NCBI GenBank assembly: GCA_910576785.1
Contig: CAJTJG010000007.1
Location: forward strand, 67,103 to 131,102
Direction of reading: 5' to 3'
Source: an uncultured Duncaniella sp.
GTDB lineage: Bacteria; Bacteroidota; Bacteroidia; Bacteroidales; Muribaculaceae
Length of the DNA stretch: 64,000 bases
The translations under genes and the position numbers were made by a program. The notes beneath the pieces are model-generated. The model ran no database searches and had not been told where the DNA came from. It worked only from the letters and a program-made list of their open reading frames with translations. This document shows, in pieces, positions 8,459 to 18,087 of the stretch. Position 1 is the stretch's first letter, and every line of letters begins with the position of its first letter.

Positions 8459-9487
8459 TTAGTTCAATTGTATGTTTAGGTTCACTCTGAACAAACCGTC
8501 ATTTTCGACAGTGGCGAGGGTATGTTTTTCCGGGAATAATGACATGAGCCGCGACTTGCAATTCTCAATTCCTACGGGCATATCCTTACGAAATTCATCG
8601 GCGTGTTTCATGATACTGTTTTCGGTCTCGAAGCTTAGAGCCCCGTCCCTTACGGTCAGATGTATCCTTATGCGGCAGTCACGGCTTGTGGATGCCCCGT
8701 ATTTGAACGCGTTTTCAACAAAGGTAAGCATCAGCATCGGCGGGACCTTCATACTGTCATTGTCCACATGATATTTCCAGTCCACTACGGTGTGTCCGTT
8801 CAGGCGTATGGATTGCAGGTCGATGTAGTTCTGTATGTAGTCGATCTCGTCGCTGAGTGTCACGAGCTCTTTCTCGATGGTGACGTATGAGTATTTCAAC
8901 AGTTCGGTAAACTTGATAAAGGCATTTTCGGCCTTTTCGGAAGTTCCTATCACGAGACTATATAGCGAATTGAGAGTGTTGAACATGAAATGAGGGCTTA
9001 TCTGCGCTTTGAAGAGCGCGAGTTTGGCTTTGTCACGCTGTGTCTCGATTTTCTTCTTGAGCAGTAGCTGTTCGTAGAGTTCCTTGACGAAGGAAATGGT
9101 GAGGGCATATCCCATGACGAGCGAAAACATAAGCCATATGGTCAGCGACACGCCGAAATTACGCACCTGTGTCTGATATTCGCTCAATGCCGGTGTGACG
9201 AAATCCATGTCGGGCAACGGATATTGTGAGAGCATGTATGTCACTATCACCAGCATAACGATGACACCGGCGATATTGTAGTATTTTTTTGAAATGAGCA
9301 GTTTGGGCATATTGATCTTCATCAGCAGAAAATAGCAGGCGTAGAGGTATACGCAGACGATGAAAGAGAACAGCGGCCATTGCTGGAACCAATAGTGAGC
9401 GGGACCCAACGAGACGAGTATCGGAATAAAGACCAGACAGAAGAACAGGTCCAATATCAGAGAGGTTTTATTCTCAATCGATTTCAT
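8459..9487 (-). CDS. LytS/YehU-type sensor histidine kinase
   Basis: Starting at the ATG at 9487 the protein is 342 residues. Four hydrophobic helices occupy about residues 10-140. A His_kinase domain follows (PF06580 type, with AQISPHFMFNTLNSLYSL carrying the phosphorylated His) and then a GHKL ATPase domain with MLTFVENAFKYG (N box). There is no extracellular sensor domain, so the signal is probably sensed in the membrane. The upstream ATG at 9511 lies inside the promoter (9492-9522) and was rejected. Transcription appears to begin almost at the start codon, which would make the mRNA nearly leaderless. Confidence 0.92.
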   Translation of the reverse strand: MKSIENKTSLILDLFFCLVFIPILVSLGPAHYWFQQWPLFSFIVCVYLYACYFLLMKINMPKLLISKKYYNIAGVIVMLVIVTYMLSQYPLPDMDFVTPALSEYQTQVRNFGVSLTIWLMFSLVMGYALTISFVKELYEQLLLKKKIETQRDKAKLALFKAQISPHFMFNTLNSLYSLVIGTSEKAENAFIKFTELLKYSYVTIEKELVTLSDEIDYIQNYIDLQSIRLNGHTVVDWKYHVDNDSMKVPPMLMLTFVENAFKYGASTSRDCRIRIHLTVRDGALSFETENSIMKHADEFRKDMPVGIENCKSRLMSLFPEKHTLATVENDGLFRVNLNIQLN

Positions 9488-9491
9488 ATTG

Positions 9492-9522
9492 CAAAGATAG
9501 TGTTCATTCAAAATACGTGCAA
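9492..9522 (-). promoter_or_regulatory. Promoter of the LytS/LytR-like pair, apparently near-leaderless
   Basis: On the minus strand, TTG (9520-9522), 20 bp, TATCTTTG (9492-9499), then CAAT and the ATG at 9487. The predicted transcription start falls within a few bases of the ATG. Confidence 0.55.
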
Positions 9523-9740
9523 GTCCGGGTATATACGTTTATTTACACATTCAGGTTGTCTATTAACACTCATTTAAAAAAATGTGGGACTTCTTATATA
9601 TTTGTATAAGTAAGAGGTTGTATAAGAAATCGAAAAAGACATCCATGCGGAAAATCTTTCCGATGATAATAAACTAATTGACAAATCAGTTATATATGAA
9701 ACAAATTGAAATTAACTTATACATATCCAATCTCATGAGT

Positions 9741-9790
9741 TTGGACTTCGGTTTTCCACATTTGTTTTTTGACAACCTCTAAATTTCAAT
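9741..9790 (+). repeat. Leader sequence also found upstream of the recombinase gene (copy 1)
   Basis: About 50 bp ending just before the ATG at 9795. It shares TTGGACT, GGTTTT, ACATTTGTTTTTT and CCTCTAAAT in the same order and spacing with 23274-23324, which precedes the recombinase ATG at 23325. The coding regions are unrelated, so the leader itself is the shared unit. Confidence 0.6.
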
Positions 9791-9794
9791 AATC

Positions 9795-10658
9795 ATGAAA
9801 TATCTCTTGATCATCACAACTGTATTCGCCATGTTGCTGCCCTCATGCAGCGACAAGGATCAGTCAAAGGGACAGCAGTCCCTGATGGAGGCTTCAAGAC
9901 AGGAGCTGGCGGCCGCCTTGGAGGAGCGTGATCAACTATTGGGCATCGTCAAGGAAATATCGGTCAGTATGGACCAGATCAAGCACCTTGAGAATGTCAT
10001 GACTATAAAGGGCACACAGTCGCCGGAGAATCCGGACCAACGCGCCCAATTGCTCTCTGACATGGGGGCTGTGAAGGAAGCTCTGCGCAAGCGCCGCGAG
10101 AAACTGATGGATCTTGAGAGCCGTCTTCAGGAGTCAACATTGTATACGGATGAACTGAAAAGCGCCATAGAGGCCTTGCGCAATCAGATAGATAGCCAGA
10201 CCAAGGAGATTGATGGCATGAGGCGTCAGTTGCTGAAGGCAAACGAACATATCACTACCCTCAGCAATGAGGTGGATTCGCTGAACACCACGGTGGCTAT
10301 AGCCAATCAGGATCTTGATGCGGCACAGGCTGTGTCGGCACGTCTGGAGAATGAGTTGAATACCTGTTTCTATGTTGTCGCCACAAAATCGCAACTCAAG
10401 GAGCATCATATTCTGGAAACAGGATTCCTGCGCAAATCAAAGCTGCTGAAGGGCGATTTTGACAAGGGCTTTTTCAAGGTCGGCGACAAGCGCGAGCTGA
10501 ACACATTGGATCTTCATTCAGGAAAGGTGAAAATATATACCAACCATCCCGAGGATTCGTATGAGATCGGTGATGGAGATAAGAATAAGATACTGAATAT
10601 AACAGACCATGAAAAATTCTGGAGCCTGACCGACTATCTCGTGATACAGATCGATTGA
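9795..10658 (+). CDS. Coiled-coil lipoprotein, function unknown
   Basis: A 287-residue lipoprotein: signal peptide with lipobox LPSC (Cys at 18), then a long heptad-rich coiled coil at about 30-190 (many Leu/Glu/Lys, for example LSNEVDSLNTTVAIANQDLD). A C-terminal globular part of about 95 residues follows. It resembles Bacteroidales lipoproteins of unknown function. It is followed by a strong terminator (10685-10716), so it is separate from the SusC/SusD operon. The coiled coil suggests a periplasmic scaffold between membranes; no activity can be assigned. Confidence 0.8.
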   Translation: MKYLLIITTVFAMLLPSCSDKDQSKGQQSLMEASRQELAAALEERDQLLGIVKEISVSMDQIKHLENVMTIKGTQSPENPDQRAQLLSDMGAVKEALRKRREKLMDLESRLQESTLYTDELKSAIEALRNQIDSQTKEIDGMRRQLLKANEHITTLSNEVDSLNTTVAIANQDLDAAQAVSARLENELNTCFYVVATKSQLKEHHILETGFLRKSKLLKGDFDKGFFKVGDKRELNTLDLHSGKVKIYTNHPEDSYEIGDGDKNKILNITDHEKFWSLTDYLVIQID

Positions 10659-10684
10659 ATAGGGGCAGGGACCTGAGCAGAGCG

Positions 10685-10716
10685 GGGCGACAGTGATGAT
10701 GTCGCCCTGTTTTTTT
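10685..10716 (+). terminator. Rho-independent terminator after the coiled-coil lipoprotein gene
   Basis: GGGCGAC (10685-10691), a 9-base loop, GTCGCCC (10701-10707), then TG and a run of seven T. Confidence 0.85.
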
Positions 10717-10779
10717 GTGGTCGGTAGTATCGCCGAAAAACTCTTGATTGTCATATTTATGTTGTCTATTTACACTTGT

Positions 10780-10810
10780 TTTGTAACTAATGAAAATGCC
10801 GGTAAATTTG
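10780..10810 (+). promoter_or_regulatory. Promoter of the SusC/SusD operon
   Basis: TTTG (10780-10783), 19 bp, TAAATTTG (10803-10810). The SusC start codon at 10839 is about 22 nt beyond the predicted transcription start. Confidence 0.65.
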
Positions 10811-10838
10811 CATCATATATATTTTGCCGATACAAGTA

Positions 10839-13800
10839 ATGAGAATTTATCCGATTATTGTCACATTATTGTGTCTGGGTACTCCTGCTGTACATCCACA
10901 TTCTTTAGCAGATAGTGCGCGGATACAGGAAGCGTCAACTGCCAAGGTCAGCGGTACTGTTGTCGATACGGGAGGAGAACCTGTGATAGGGGCTACCATC
11001 GTACAGGGTGATGATCCGGCTAACGTGGCCACCACCGATGCCGACGGGCGATTTGTGCTGTCAGGTGTCGGATTGCCGGGTAAGATAAATATCTCCTATA
11101 TAGGCTATGTGACTAAAGTGGTGGATGTGAGTAACGGGAATGCCACGAATATGACCATAAAGCTTTCCCCCGTCTCATCAACTCTTGACGAGGTAGTCGT
11201 GGTTGGCTATGCCACACAGAAAAAGGTGGATCTGACCGGGGCTGTATCGTCGGTTAGTGTCAATGCTCTCGGGGATCGTCCGGTCACCAATGCCACCAAC
11301 GCTCTTGCCGGGCTTGCGGCAGGTCTCACCGTGACAAATTCAGGTGGAAATACTCCTGGGTTTGAATCACAGAGTATAACGGTGCGTGGTCTCGGCACAC
11401 TCAACAATGCAGCTCCATTGGTGGTTGTCGATGGCATGACGGGAATAGCCCTGAGTGACATCAATCCGCAGGATATAGAGAATATATCGGTGCTGAAGGA
11501 TGCAGCCTCGGCGGCTATATATGGATCGAGGGCCGCGAACGGAGTCATACTTGTGACCACACGTCAGGGATCGGAGCGTGCGCCGAGAGTGACATACAGT
11601 GGCAATGTGTCGTTCGAGACTGTGGCCAAGCGGCTGAATCTCGTGACCGATTATGCCGACTTCATGGAGATACAGAATGCCGGCCTGATCGTCAACGGGC
11701 AGGCACCTCGGTTCTCGCAAGGCAAGATCGACGAGTGGCGTAACGATGCCGGACGCAATCCATCCATATATCCCAATACCGACTGGCAGGATCATATCTA
11801 CCGCAACCCGTCGGTGGTGCAGAATCACAACCTCGCGATAGCGGGAGGTACCAAGACCGTGAATTACAATCTCTCGCTCGGGTATGTCAATAATCCGGGT
11901 ATAGTGTACAACACGGACTATGAGCGGTATCAGATGCGCACCAATCTCGATATCAATATAAAGCCGTGGATAAGCATCGGTACAAACCTGTTCGGGTACT
12001 ATGACACCAACAATCCATCGGCAGAAAATGCAGCGGCAGGAGGTGATGTCATTTTCGGTTACGGTGCGTTCAACACTGTGCCGGGCATGACGCTGTATGA
12101 CCCTGCCACCGGACTTTACGGGGGCATACAGAATCCGGAGGAGGAAAACGTGAGCAACGCAAATCCATACCGCCGGCAGTGGTTTTACAAGGATGAGTAT
12201 CCGGTCAAGACAAAACGTCTGGTGGGAAAAATCTACGCGCGTCTTATGCCGGTAAAGGGTCTGACCATTCAGGGTGCGTTCGCCATGAACTATTGGGAGC
12301 GCAACATAGAGCAACACCTTACCGACCGTGATCTCTACCGTTTCACATTCGATGGGCCGGTGCTGATACGTGAGGGTGTGGTGCGCACATATATACGCCG
12401 TTACAACTACCGCAATACATTCCGGTCGTCGGAACTGACTGCCAGATATAATTTCAATGTCAGCAAACTTGAAGCATCGGTTTTCGCCGGCATGAGCCAG
12501 GAATACAATAAATATGATCAGGATTATTTTATAAAATACGACCTCGTTGATCCGTCATTGGGTGCTATTGACGCGGGTATGACAAACGGCAGCATCACGG
12601 GCAACTATGAGGAATGGGCGATGCGCTCATATTTCGGGCGTATCAACCTCAACTGGGATGACCGGTATCTGCTTGAAGCCAATATGCGTGCCGATGGATC
12701 GTCCAAATTCGCTCCCGGTCACCGATGGGGATATTTCCCTTCCATATCGGCCGGATGGAGAATATCTGAGGAACAGTTCATGCGTGGAACGTCGTCATGG
12801 CTCGACCATCTGAAACTGCGGGCCTCCTACGGATCGTTGGGCAACAACGCCACCACAAGCTACTATATGTATCAGACACTCTTCGCCACCGCCAACTATA
12901 TACTGAACGGCAACATAGCCGGAGGATTGGCGCAGACGGTACTCGCCAATCCGGCACTGACATGGGAGAAGACTTATATGACAAACGTCGGCATAGACTA
13001 CGCATTTCTCAACAGCAGGCTCAGCGGCTCGGTGGATATATATAACAAGGATACGAAGGGAATACTCATATCGCTCCCGGCGCCGTTGGAGCATGGCACA
13101 AGCACCGTGCCCAATCGGAATGCCGGAGAGGTCAACAACAAGGGTGTGGAGTTGGACATACACTGGAATGATGTTCTCGGAAAGGTGTCATACAATGTCG
13201 GTTTCAACATGGGATTCGTAACAAACAAGGTCACTAAATTCCAGGGCGATGTGTCATCAATAAGCGGTGTATACAAGACTCAGGAAGGGAGACCGATAAA
13301 TCAGCTCTATGTGATTACCGTTGACCGTATAGTGCGCGACCAGTCAGATCTTGATTATGTTCAGTCGCTCGTGGATAAGAATCCTGACTATTTTGCAACA
13401 TATCAGCGGCCGGAACTCGGAGATTTTCTCTACCGCGATGCCAACGGCGACGGCATACTTGACACGAACGACCGTGTGGAGATCGGTCACGGCACGCTTC
13501 CGCGATTCACTTTCGGCGCGAATCTCGGGTTGAGCTGGAATAACTTTGACTTCAGTATGCTTTTACAGGGCGTCGGCAACCATCAGGTGTATTACAACAA
13601 TCAGGCATTCCGCTTCGTGACCGTAATGGGCCAGTCGCTCATCAAGGATATAACCGACAACGCATGGACCCCCGAGAATCCATACAATTCGATCTATCCT
13701 GTGCTTCGGAATAATGCCAACGGCAAAAACAACATAGAGAGTGATGCTTTCGTGCACAATGCCGCTTACTTACGATGCAAGAACATCCAGCTCGGCTATA

Positions 13801-13973
13801 CCATACCGAAGGAAGTCACAAAAAAATTCTTTGTGGAGAACCTGAAGATATACGGCAGTATCGACAATCTGTTCACAATCACGGAATTTCCAGGTCTTGA
13901 TCCTGAAATCGGCGCTGATGTCGGGTATCCGGCCCTCCGTCAGTATTCCGTGGGTATCAACGTATCATTCTAA
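10839..13973 (+). CDS. SusC/RagA-family TonB-linked outer-membrane transporter
   Basis: From the ATG at 10839 (the GTG/ATG candidates at 10824 lie ahead of the signal peptide) the protein is 1044 residues, full length for the family. Order: signal peptide (1-20); carboxypeptidase-like domain (about 38-115, VSGTVVDTGGEPVIGATI); TonB-box and plug start (VVVGYATQKKVDLTGAVSSV); plug (about 120-240, with VVDGM and INPQDIENISVLKDAASAAI); 22-strand barrel ending VGINVSF. It pairs with the SusD-like lipoprotein 4 bp downstream. No glycoside hydrolase, protease or regulator is attached, so the imported substrate is unknown; Sus pairs may import glycans, peptides or glycoproteins. Confidence 0.95.
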   Translation: MRIYPIIVTLLCLGTPAVHPHSLADSARIQEASTAKVSGTVVDTGGEPVIGATIVQGDDPANVATTDADGRFVLSGVGLPGKINISYIGYVTKVVDVSNGNATNMTIKLSPVSSTLDEVVVVGYATQKKVDLTGAVSSVSVNALGDRPVTNATNALAGLAAGLTVTNSGGNTPGFESQSITVRGLGTLNNAAPLVVVDGMTGIALSDINPQDIENISVLKDAASAAIYGSRAANGVILVTTRQGSERAPRVTYSGNVSFETVAKRLNLVTDYADFMEIQNAGLIVNGQAPRFSQGKIDEWRNDAGRNPSIYPNTDWQDHIYRNPSVVQNHNLAIAGGTKTVNYNLSLGYVNNPGIVYNTDYERYQMRTNLDINIKPWISIGTNLFGYYDTNNPSAENAAAGGDVIFGYGAFNTVPGMTLYDPATGLYGGIQNPEEENVSNANPYRRQWFYKDEYPVKTKRLVGKIYARLMPVKGLTIQGAFAMNYWERNIEQHLTDRDLYRFTFDGPVLIREGVVRTYIRRYNYRNTFRSSELTARYNFNVSKLEASVFAGMSQEYNKYDQDYFIKYDLVDPSLGAIDAGMTNGSITGNYEEWAMRSYFGRINLNWDDRYLLEANMRADGSSKFAPGHRWGYFPSISAGWRISEEQFMRGTSSWLDHLKLRASYGSLGNNATTSYYMYQTLFATANYILNGNIAGGLAQTVLANPALTWEKTYMTNVGIDYAFLNSRLSGSVDIYNKDTKGILISLPAPLEHGTSTVPNRNAGEVNNKGVELDIHWNDVLGKVSYNVGFNMGFVTNKVTKFQGDVSSISGVYKTQEGRPINQLYVITVDRIVRDQSDLDYVQSLVDKNPDYFATYQRPELGDFLYRDANGDGILDTNDRVEIGHGTLPRFTFGANLGLSWNNFDFSMLLQGVGNHQVYYNNQAFRFVTVMGQSLIKDITDNAWTPENPYNSIYPVLRNNANGKNNIESDAFVHNAAYLRCKNIQLGYTIPKEVTKKFFVENLKIYGSIDNLFTITEFPGLDPEIGADVGYPALRQYSVGINVSF

Positions 13974-13977
13974 CACG

Positions 13978-15726
13978 ATGAGTCAGAAGATGAAAATCAG
14001 ATATATATCGGCATTCGCTGCCTGCGCTTTGCTTTTCTGCGGGTGCGAGAGCCTCGACTATGTGCCCGGCAATCAGATGTCGGGACAGACATTCTGGCAG
14101 ACAGAAGACCATGCGCGTCAGGCTGCCGTGGGCATGTATGCTGCGATGAAAGCCAACTGGTGTTTCGGTATGGAGTTCACTTTTGATATGTGCAGTGATC
14201 TTGCCGACGGCACCACTCCGTGGGCTGATATATCGCGCGGCACGTCATTTGCCTCCAACAGTGGCGGCGTGCAGAACCACTGGCAGTATCTCTATGAGCT
14301 TGTGCACCGTGCCAACACCGTGATACGCAATGTGGCGGGTATGCCTATCAGTGAGCGGACTATCGACCGCGTGACAGGCGAGGCGAAATTCCTTCGTGCG
14401 ATGGCTTATTTCCGTATGCTCAACTGCTGGGGTGGTGTGCCATACTATGACGAAACGTGTGATATAAACGAACAGTTCGCCAACCTCAATGCCCCGCGCA
14501 GTTCGGAGGATGAGATACGCCGTCACATAATCGATGACCTAACGGAGGCTATCGATAAACTTCCGGTAAGCTGGGATGCCGCCGACCTCGGCCGCGCTAC
14601 CAAAGGTGCCGCTTATGCACTGCGTGGGAAAGTATATCTGTTTAACCGCGAGTGGGACAAGGCTATTGCCGATTTTGAGGAAATTGTCTATGACAAGTCC
14701 AACAATTACGGCTACTCGCTCCATCCGGACTATAATGAATTGTTCCGTCTCTACAACGGCAACCACAGTCCGGAGATGATTTTCTCCATTCAGTCGATAG
14801 ACGGCAACACGGCAGGATATGCCCTCGACATAGTTTCGTATTTCGGCAACAAGTCAACCATGCGCCTGATAGCAGGCAACTGTATTGTCCCATCGACCAC
14901 ACTTGTGGATATGTACGAGAATCTTGACGGCTCCCCGTTTGACTGGGATGATGTGTTTCCCGGTTTCAATAACGGGGATCCACAGCTGCGCCGCAAGTAT
15001 ATGAGCGTTGCGATTGATCAGGGAAGTACCGTCGTGACATCAACGCTCGACTGCGACACGACAAAAGTGATGGACGCATATCGTCTGCGTGACCCTCGCC
15101 TGTGCCTGAATGTGATCACTCCTTATTCGCATTACCTTGGCACTGATGCCGGATCAAATCCCATGGACAAGCAGTTTGTGCTTGCCGACCCGACACAAGG
15201 TGGCGCACCGATGGAGGCGATGGCATTCATACGCAACTCCGAAGGCTGGAATTCATATTTCTGGCGCAAATGGATCCCGACCGGCAACCTCGACGGATAT
15301 TGGGGCGAGTATAACCGCACACCCTACGAATTTCCGCTTATCCGTCTCGGCGACGTGATACTGATGCTTGCCGAGGCATACAATGAGAGCGGAGCCACAG
15401 ACAAGGCTGTGGATGAGGTAAACAAGATCCGCTCACGCGTAGGTATGCCCGGCTTAAACTCAGGTGCCGAATGGTTATCCGTTGACGGCAAGGAGGATAT
15501 GACGGTCAGAATACAGCGCGAACGCGCCTTTGAACTTGCCGGAGAGGGTCAGCGATACTGGGATCTGCGTCGCTGGGGGCTGCTTGAAAAATCGGTAAGA
15601 AACGCAACCGATATTTTCGGTGACCTCATGTACACCCGCTCCTATCAGAGCCGGCATGAGTTGTGGCCTATCCCGCTCGTGGAGATGGAACGCAACCTCA
15701 ACCTGACCCAGAATGTGGGTTGGTGA
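13978..15726 (+). CDS. SusD/RagB-family nutrient-binding lipoprotein
   Basis: Starting at the ATG at 13978, 4 bp after the SusC stop, the product is 582 residues; a second ATG at 13990 is possible. A signal peptide with lipobox FCGC is followed by the alpha-helical TPR-like SusD fold. Typical segments are RTIDRVTGEAKFLRAMAYF, the PLIRLGDVILMLAEAYNE helix and the C-terminal RERAFELAGEGQRYWDLRRW. It forms the lid over the SusC barrel and binds the incoming ligand at the surface. The open frame upstream of 13978 overlaps the SusC coding region and is not part of the gene. Confidence 0.95.
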   Translation: MSQKMKIRYISAFAACALLFCGCESLDYVPGNQMSGQTFWQTEDHARQAAVGMYAAMKANWCFGMEFTFDMCSDLADGTTPWADISRGTSFASNSGGVQNHWQYLYELVHRANTVIRNVAGMPISERTIDRVTGEAKFLRAMAYFRMLNCWGGVPYYDETCDINEQFANLNAPRSSEDEIRRHIIDDLTEAIDKLPVSWDAADLGRATKGAAYALRGKVYLFNREWDKAIADFEEIVYDKSNNYGYSLHPDYNELFRLYNGNHSPEMIFSIQSIDGNTAGYALDIVSYFGNKSTMRLIAGNCIVPSTTLVDMYENLDGSPFDWDDVFPGFNNGDPQLRRKYMSVAIDQGSTVVTSTLDCDTTKVMDAYRLRDPRLCLNVITPYSHYLGTDAGSNPMDKQFVLADPTQGGAPMEAMAFIRNSEGWNSYFWRKWIPTGNLDGYWGEYNRTPYEFPLIRLGDVILMLAEAYNESGATDKAVDEVNKIRSRVGMPGLNSGAEWLSVDGKEDMTVRIQRERAFELAGEGQRYWDLRRWGLLEKSVRNATDIFGDLMYTRSYQSRHELWPIPLVEMERNLNLTQNVGW

Positions 15727-15741
15727 CAGACGTCAGGCGTA

Positions 15742-16254
15742 TTATCTGCGGATCAGGTAATTGATCACACACCAACCGCCTACTATCTGCAACAGCATTC
15801 CGGGTAGGCCGATCCTGAAATCCTGCATTGCAGCATATAGGCTATCTTTCAATAGCCATTCTCCGGCAGTGCCTATAATCTGATAGGCTAACACGACTAT
15901 CATCAGTTGCCATAGGGCGGCTTTACGGAACTTGGAGGCGAACAAGCCTGCGACAAACGCGAGCACCGTGGACTTCAGCAGAATCGCCGGCAGACCGCTG
16001 ACCGCAGGCATACCGAAGAGCAGACTGTTGATGACCGGAGATGCGAGGGCTGTGAGAAGTCCGACTTTCCATCCGTATTTATATGCTCCTACGAGGGTGA
16101 AGAAGTAGATTGGCAGCCACGTCACTCCACCATGTGGGATGAGGTGGAATAGCTGTGGCACAATGATATTGCCTAAAATGAAAAGAGCGGCTACTACGTA
16201 GGTGCGAAGTTCGGAATATCCGAGTGCATATAGTCTCAGTGATGATGTTTGCAT
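15742..16254 (-). CDS. ECF transporter S-component-like membrane protein
   Basis: A 170-residue protein with five to six hydrophobic helices, of the size and pattern of the substrate-specific (S) subunit of energy-coupling factor importers. It includes the Gly/Ala-rich helix AYKYGWKVGLLTALASPVIN found in this fold. S-components bind a vitamin or metal and share a common ATPase module encoded elsewhere. Here it is the last gene of a minus-strand operon with redox proteins; its start lies 3 bp from the stop of the DUF1893 gene. That context suggests a redox cofactor precursor or related compound, which is inference. Confidence 0.75.
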   Translation of the reverse strand: MQTSSLRLYALGYSELRTYVVAALFILGNIIVPQLFHLIPHGGVTWLPIYFFTLVGAYKYGWKVGLLTALASPVINSLLFGMPAVSGLPAILLKSTVLAFVAGLFASKFRKAALWQLMIVVLAYQIIGTAGEWLLKDSLYAAMQDFRIGLPGMLLQIVGGWCVINYLIRR

Positions 16255-16257
16255 CTG

Positions 16258-16674
16258 TTATTTGTTTTTGGCTTTGATGAATTGATTTATAAGAGGCAGA
16301 CATTCCCGGGCTGTGGCGCATGGGAGACATAGTGTCTCGACCGGGCATATGCCGTCGCCTTTACGGTTTATGATATTGTCAACCTGTTTGCCGAACCCCA
16401 CTTTTATGGCGGTCTCATGCAGCAGTTCCAGAGCGGGGGCACTGATCACATCAGTATATAACGCGTCAATGCCGCCCATAATCATAAGTGCCGCCGCTCC
16501 CTTTCCCACGACTTTATCCGCGATCTCCGCTCCTTGCAGAAATTCCGGATCTTCGTTCAGTATGTTATACAGGTCGGATATGCCACGGCCATCGAATGTG
16601 CGTACATCTTTCCCATTTGCCACAACGAGCGAATGGTTCCCCTCATGGAGTATTTTTATCAGGTCATCCATCAT
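16258..16674 (-). CDS. DUF1893 family protein
   Basis: A 138-residue soluble protein matching the DUF1893 pattern: N-terminal LVVANGKDVRTFDGRGISDL, the central GKGAAALMIMGG segment, and a C-terminal Cys-rich stretch (ICPVETLCLPCATARECLPL). The family adopts a cytidine-deaminase-like fold; no confirmed reaction is known to me. It overlaps the start of the ECF-type gene's neighbourhood by close spacing and overlaps the end of the aldo/keto reductase gene (start 16674 against stop 16671), so it is translationally coupled within the redox operon. The four Cys suggest metal or cluster binding. Confidence 0.8.
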   Translation of the reverse strand: MMDDLIKILHEGNHSLVVANGKDVRTFDGRGISDLYNILNEDPEFLQGAEIADKVVGKGAAALMIMGGIDALYTDVISAPALELLHETAIKVGFGKQVDNIINRKGDGICPVETLCLPCATARECLPLINQFIKAKNK

Positions 16675-18080
16675 AGCGTGCCCTGTTTCAAATGTTCAAC
16701 AAAATTGTCGATACGGTGCAGTTCTTTCGGAATGTCAATGCTCTGTGGGCAATGCGGTGAGCACTGGTTGCAACCGATACAGTGGCTTGCCTGACGGAGT
16801 TTCGGCACACTGCGGTCATAACCGACGAGGAATGCCTGGCGTGCCTCGCGGTAGTTCTCGGCTTGCTGACTTTCGGGTACATTGCCCTGATTGACACATT
16901 TGTTATAGTGCAGCAGGATGGCGGGAATGTCAAGCCCGTAGGGGCAAGGCATGCAATACTTGCAGTCATTGCATGGTATTGTGGGATATTGCACCATCAG
17001 GTCGGCTGTTTCGTAAAGAAATGCGGTATCGCTGTCGGTCAATGGTTTTAGCGGGCAGAAAGACCGCAGATTGTCCTGCAGATGCTCCATGTAGGTCATG
17101 CCGCTCAACACAGTGAGGACATTAGGGAAGCTGCCGGCATAGCGGAAAGCCCATGACGCGACACTGCGCTCCGGTTCCTGCTGTTTCAGGCGGCTGACTA
17201 TGTGGTCCGGGACGTTTGACAGGCGTCCACCCAACAGCGGCTCCATGATTATCGCAGGGATATTTCTCTTGGCCAACTCGGTATAGAGGTACTCTGCATC
17301 AGTATTTCGCGGATTTATCTCCTTGGCATGATGCCAGTCGAGATAATTGAGCTGAATCTGCACGAAATCCCACTTGTATTTGTCATGGTTTGCCAACAGG
17401 TGGTCAAACACAGCGATGTCGCCGTGATAGGAGAAACCGAGGTTGCGTATATGCCCGGCCTCACGTTCGCGAAGCAGGTAGTCAAGCACTCCGTTGTCGA
17501 TATAGCGCTTGTTGAACTCGTCCATTCCTCCGCCCATGCCGACACCATGAAGCAACAGATAGTCGATGTAATCCACCTGAAGATTCTTGAAGGAATCATG
17601 ATACATTTTCAACGAAGCCTCGCGGCTCCATGTCTGCGGGGCGAAGTTTGACAGTTTTGTCGCTATGAAGAATTTCTCACGCGGGTGTCTGCTCAGGGCT
17701 ATACCTGTGGCAGCCTCCGAGCGTCCTTTGCAATAGGCGGGCGATGTGTCGAAGTAGTTGACGCCGTGGGCTATGGCGAAATCTACCAGTGAATTGATTG
17801 TCTCCTGATCAAGATCCGCGTCCGAGCGACCGGCGCCACCGTCCAAGTCGGGCCACCGCATACAACCGTAGCCAAGTATGTAGACTTTTTCTCCGGTCTT
17901 CGGATTTGTGCGGTATGTCATGCCGTCGGTAGGTATTTCCGACTGAGAGGTCACATTACCGGCAACAGGGTTGTCCTTTGATTTGCAGCCGACAAGGGCG
18001 GCCACAGAGACGGCGGCGGATCCGAGGCCGATGCGTCTGATAAATTCGCGGCGGTCAAGATTTTTGTTGTTCATCGGCAT
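16671..18080 (-). CDS. Tat-exported aldo/keto reductase with C-terminal ferredoxin domain
   Basis: A 469-residue protein. A twin-arginine signal at the N-terminus (DRREFIRRIGLGSAAVSVAAL) ends near a Cys (VGCK) that could be lipidated. A TIM-barrel aldo/keto reductase follows (about 50-365; VNYFDTSPAYCKGRSE is the catalytic Asp/Tyr region). The C-terminus holds two 4Fe-4S motifs (CNDCKYCMPCPYGLDIP and CIGCNQCSPHCPQSIDIP). A second Met two codons downstream (18074) is an equally good start. The protein probably moves electrons from a carbonyl/alcohol substrate to the iron-sulfur chain. It lies 7 bp after the membrane 4Fe-4S gene, its likely electron partner. Confidence 0.92.
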   Translation of the reverse strand: MPMNNKNLDRREFIRRIGLGSAAVSVAALVGCKSKDNPVAGNVTSQSEIPTDGMTYRTNPKTGEKVYILGYGCMRWPDLDGGAGRSDADLDQETINSLVDFAIAHGVNYFDTSPAYCKGRSEAATGIALSRHPREKFFIATKLSNFAPQTWSREASLKMYHDSFKNLQVDYIDYLLLHGVGMGGGMDEFNKRYIDNGVLDYLLREREAGHIRNLGFSYHGDIAVFDHLLANHDKYKWDFVQIQLNYLDWHHAKEINPRNTDAEYLYTELAKRNIPAIIMEPLLGGRLSNVPDHIVSRLKQQEPERSVASWAFRYAGSFPNVLTVLSGMTYMEHLQDNLRSFCPLKPLTDSDTAFLYETADLMVQYPTIPCNDCKYCMPCPYGLDIPAILLHYNKCVNQGNVPESQQAENYREARQAFLVGYDRSVPKLRQASHCIGCNQCSPHCPQSIDIPKELHRIDNFVEHLKQGTL

Positions 18081-18087
18081 TGTTTTT

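Noticed and set aside
9597..9660. Inverted repeats around the GTATAAG words as another invertible promoter
   Set aside because: Arms are only 6-8 bp and imperfectly placed, without the spacer-inversion pattern seen at 24599 and 60914.
13897..13977. Extension of the SusD frame into the end of SusC
   Set aside because: It has no signal peptide and overlaps the SusC coding end; the ATG at 13978 gives a normal lipoprotein start.
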